From positions 1-64,000 of the forward strand of contig CAMLMM010000001.1 in assembly GCA_946481105.1 (NCBI GenBank): 64,000 nt of DNA. The letters are read 5' to 3'. Positions 61,994-64,000 of the stretch are shown piece by piece; the stretch's first letter is position 1; every line of letters starts with the position of its first letter. The notes below the pieces were generated by a model, which saw nothing but the letters and a program-made list of their open reading frames with translations, had not been told where the DNA came from and ran no database searches. This stretch comes from an uncultured Alphaproteobacteria bacterium. GTDB lineage: Bacteria > Pseudomonadota > Alphaproteobacteria > Micavibrionales > Micavibrionaceae. The position numbers and the translations under genes were made by a program.

Positions 61994-62482
61994 ATGGATC
62001 GCGCACAAAAACAAGCTGAACTGGATGCCGTCAAATCGACGCTGTCTGCCAGCGAAATCGTAGTCGTCACCCACAATAAAGGGATGACGGTTGCGCAAGT
62101 GACCGAACTGCGTAAGGGCCTGCGTGCAAACGGCGCCCGTTACAAAGTGACCAAAAATACGATTGCCAAACTGGCTGCCAAAGGCACCAAGTTTGAAAAC
62201 GTATCCGACCTGCTCTCTGGCCCGACTGGTCTGTCGACCACAACGGAAGAGCCGCTGGTTGTTGCCAAAACAGTTTACGAATTTGCCAAAAAGTTCGACG
62301 GCAAACTCGTGATCCTGGGTGGTGCATTCGGCGATATGAAACTGGATGCTGCTGCGGTTGAGAAACTGGCGAAACTGCCGACCCTCAACGAAATCCGTGG
62401 CAAACTGGTTGGCCTTATCCAGGCTCCGGCTGCACAGCTGGCCCGCCTGGCGAACGCCTATGCCACTAAGGATCAAGCCTAG
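61994..62482 (+). CDS. rplJ: 50S ribosomal protein L10
   Basis: A 162-aa L10, the base of the L7/L12 stalk. Start MDRAQKQAELDAVKSTLSAS, then VVVTHNKGMTVAQVTELR and NGARYKVTKNTIAKLA in the N-terminal rRNA-binding part, and the C-terminal helix with LVGLIQAPAAQLARLANAYA binding L7/L12. The ATG at 61994 fits the family and has GGGAGAT ahead. It leads rplL by 51 bp but is 57 kb from rplKA. Confidence 0.97.
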   Translation: MDRAQKQAELDAVKSTLSASEIVVVTHNKGMTVAQVTELRKGLRANGARYKVTKNTIAKLAAKGTKFENVSDLLSGPTGLSTTTEEPLVVAKTVYEFAKKFDGKLVILGGAFGDMKLDAAAVEKLAKLPTLNEIRGKLVGLIQAPAAQLARLANAYATKDQA

Positions 62483-62533
62483 AACTTTATTACTAACACA
62501 GCTTATTTTTACATTTTAAAAGGAGACTAAATT

Positions 62534-62905
62534 ATGGCTGCTAATCTTGAGAAAATCGTTGAAGACCTGTCGGCTCTGACCGTTATTGAAGCCGCTGAAC
62601 TGGCAAAACTGCTGGAAGAAAAATGGGGCGTTTCCGCTGCTGCTCCGGTTGCCGTTGCGGCTGCTGGTGGCGCTGCTGCTCCTGCTGAAGAGAAAGACAG
62701 CTTTGATGTTGTTCTGGAATCTGCTGGCGACAACAAAATCAACGTGATTAAAGCGGTTCGTGAAATCACCGGTCTGGGCCTGAAAGAAGCCAAGGATCTG
62801 GTTGAAGGCGCACCGAAGCCTCTGAAAGAAGGCGTTGCCAAGGCCGATGCCGAAGCAATGAAAAAGAAACTGGAAGAAGCTGGCGCAAAAGTCGGCCTGA
62901 AATAA
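62534..62905 (+). CDS. rplL: 50S ribosomal protein L7/L12
   Basis: A 123-aa L7/L12. N-terminal dimerisation helix [19 protein letters not shown], flexible Ala-rich hinge (about 40-55), and the conserved C-terminal domain [51 protein letters not shown] before the ATG. A terminator follows at once and rpoB is not downstream, unlike most bacteria. Confidence 0.98.
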   Translation: MAANLEKIVEDLSALTVIEAAELAKLLEEKWGVSAAAPVAVAAAGGAAAPAEEKDSFDVVLESAGDNKINVIKAVREITGLGLKEAKDLVEGAPKPLKEGVAKADAEAMKKKLEEAGAKVGLK

Positions 62906-62928
62906 TTCCGGTTATCACCGAATACAGA

Positions 62929-62956
62929 AACGGCCCTTCACCGGGCCGTTTTTTAT
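62929..62956. terminator. Intrinsic terminator after rplL
   Basis: ACGGCCC-TTCACC-GGGCCGT stem followed by TTTTTTA. It ends rplJ-rplL and faces the convergent unknown gene. Confidence 0.9.
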
Positions 62957-62962
62957 TCTCTA

Positions 62963-63469
62963 TTAATCTATGGAGCGGAAATTTTGCGGATTCTTATTAA
63001 AGTAACGTGCGCAGGCATTTTCAAGTTCGGTACGCAACATGGCACCGCCCGGTCCACCATCACCACTCATCTGCTTACGCACGATTAATTCGAGCGTACG
63101 GTGATGCGCCTCGACAATATCAATGATATCCGAATCCAGTTCGATGACATGCTCCAGAAATCCCAGCATGATATTCGCCAGCATACCGACCAGATCATAT
63201 TTGAACATGCGGCCGTTAGCCTTTAACTGCATCACCGGATTAGTCAGCGCCTCCAATAAATCCTGACTTTCGCCGGCAACGCCACGTGCCCTTTGAATCC
63301 CATCATGAAGCTGTTCTAGGAAAGGAACCGCGATCTGGGTAAAATCTGTCGTGTCGCGCTCGATCGCCCGTTCGGCACGCATAATTTTTTCCGGGGGAAT
63401 ATCACCAACGCCGGCCTTACCCTGCAGGTCGCGTGTCGCCTTAATGATTCTGACTTTTCCTCGTGCCAT
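62963..63469 (-). CDS. Unknown protein encoded next to a CheY-like regulator
   Basis: A 168-aa soluble helical protein. N-terminal basic start MARGKVRIIKATRDLQGK, central helices (IAVPFLEQLHDGIQRAR; NPVMQLKANGRMFKYDLVGMLANIML), His/Asp residues in DIVEAHHRTLELIV, and a C-terminal ENACARYFNKNPQNF. This pairing with a CheY-like gene occurs in other alphaproteobacteria, suggesting a signalling partner. I do not know its function. It starts 14 bp after the regulator stop, so they share a transcript. Confidence 0.75.
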   Translation of the reverse strand: MARGKVRIIKATRDLQGKAGVGDIPPEKIMRAERAIERDTTDFTQIAVPFLEQLHDGIQRARGVAGESQDLLEALTNPVMQLKANGRMFKYDLVGMLANIMLGFLEHVIELDSDIIDIVEAHHRTLELIVRKQMSGDGGPGGAMLRTELENACARYFNKNPQNFRSID

Positions 63470-63483
63470 CTGCTTCCCGTTAA

Positions 63484-64000
63484 CTAATCAATTTTAATAT
63501 CCCAAGGCATCCTTGCTAACGAGTCCTCTGACAATGTAGCCTCGCCCGATTCTTTTTCACGGCGTTTGGGCCCCGCATAATCTTCCCCCTTCCGACGCCG
63601 GCGATCCGGGCCAAAGAATTTTTCCGTTTCCACAAAGTCCCGCGGTTTGTTGATGATATGTGCGATACGCTTGGCCAGGTCATTACCGGTAAAAGGTTTG
63701 GTCAGAAACTCGGTCACACCCTGGTCACGTGCGCTGGTCACGCGCGGAACGGCGCTATAACCCGAAATCAGGATAATGGGGACAAGGCGGTTTGGCGAAG
63801 CAGAATGCGTGCGGATCATCTTGATCATTTCCAGACCGTCAATCGGCTCCATCGACCAATCCGTAATTACGATATCCGGACAATGTTTCTGAAATTGGGA
63901 AAATCCGGTGCCGCCATGATCGGCCGTAATGATTTTACCGACGCCAAATTCTTCCAGGACGCTGACCATAAGCTTGCGCATAGGAACAACATCTTCAACA
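63484..64000 (-). CDS. CheY-like response regulator, 5' end beyond the window
   Basis: A receiver-domain protein whose N-terminus runs off the window. The visible frame starts with VEDVVPMRKLMVSVLEE (acidic pair and helix 1), then phospho-acceptor Asp in DIVITDWSMEPIDGL, the conserved Thr/Ser position in IILISGYSAV and Lys in FLTKPFTGNDL. After the receiver comes an Arg/Lys-rich tail (FGPDRRRRKG) ending PWDIKID. No output domain, so it likely acts by protein contact, probably with the following gene product. Length at least 171 aa. Confidence 0.88.
   Translation of the reverse strand, partial: VEDVVPMRKLMVSVLEEFGVGKIITADHGGTGFSQFQKHCPDIVITDWSMEPIDGLEMIKMIRTHSASPNRLVPIILISGYSAVPRVTSARDQGVTEFLTKPFTGNDLAKRIAHIINKPRDFVETEKFFGPDRRRRKGEDYAGPKRREKESGEATLSEDSLARMPWDIKID

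Noticed and set aside
61764..62063. A 99-codon frame over the rplJ leader
   Set aside because: It runs through the promoter, the attenuator hairpin and into rplJ in another frame; the leader function explains the region better.

Overview
The window reads as part of the chromosome of an alphaproteobacterium of moderate GC. This rests on the serC type, the nusG/secE/rpl genes, the GEDEF-EAL protein and the adjoining CheY-like gene pair. I cannot name the genus. An epibiotic or predatory lineage (Micavibrio-like) would fit the secreted alginate lyase, the serralysin and the type IVB secretion genes, but that is inference.

Layout. 1-3.6 kb: the 5' part of recN and an RTX-type alginate lyase. 4-9.6 kb (minus strand): rplA, rplK, a porin, a chemoreceptor with a periplasmic Cache partner, nusG and secE. 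9.7-12.8 kb: a HlyD/FtsX-permease/ATPase export system. 12.8-31.5 kb: mostly housekeeping (serC, folD, yggT, an aminotransferase, folA, an MscS channel, glmS, glmU, dapD-dapE, a DegP/HtrA protease, miaA) mixed with small membrane or exported proteins of unknown function. 31.5-43.1 kb (minus strand): Dot/Icm locus 1, in transcription order dotI-dotH-dotG-dotF-dotE-dotP-dotP-dotN-dotO plus a 177-aa protein. This is the icmL-K-E-G-C-D-J-B order of Legionella. 43.2-51 kb: gmk, an SDR, an ArsR regulator, two glycosyltransferases, a hydrolase, cysS and a type I dihydroorotase. 51.1-54.9 kb: a GEDEF-EAL protein and an RTX serralysin. 55-61.7 kb (plus strand): Dot/Icm locus 2, with a DsbC-like protein, a 324-aa unknown, a lytic transglycosylase, dotD, dotC, dotB, icmT and a TcpQ-like protein. 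61.8-64 kb: rplJ-rplL with its own promoter and leader, then an unknown gene and a CheY-like regulator cut by the window end.

How the genes work together. The two Dot/Icm loci together encode most of a type IVB envelope complex: outer-membrane parts DotC/DotD/DotH, the channel parts DotG/DotF, inner-membrane parts DotI, DotE, DotP and IcmT, the ATPases DotB and DotO, and DotN of the coupling complex. Envelope helpers are also present: a muramidase, a disulfide isomerase and a TcpQ-like N0-domain protein. DotA, DotL and DotM are not in the window. The loci sit among housekeeping genes with no integrase or attachment sites in view, so they look like a resident chromosomal system.

Most notable observations. 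(1) A 12-G tract inside dotE, placed so that a change of one base splits the protein into two translationally coupled genes. (2) A perfect 449-bp tandem duplication carrying dotP. (3) The normally contiguous secE-nusG-rplKAJL cluster is broken, with the two halves 57 kb apart in opposite orientation, as one inversion would produce. (4) A terminator-like hairpin just before the rplJ ribosome-binding site. (5) A GEDEF-EAL protein resembling GTP-activated phosphodiesterases.
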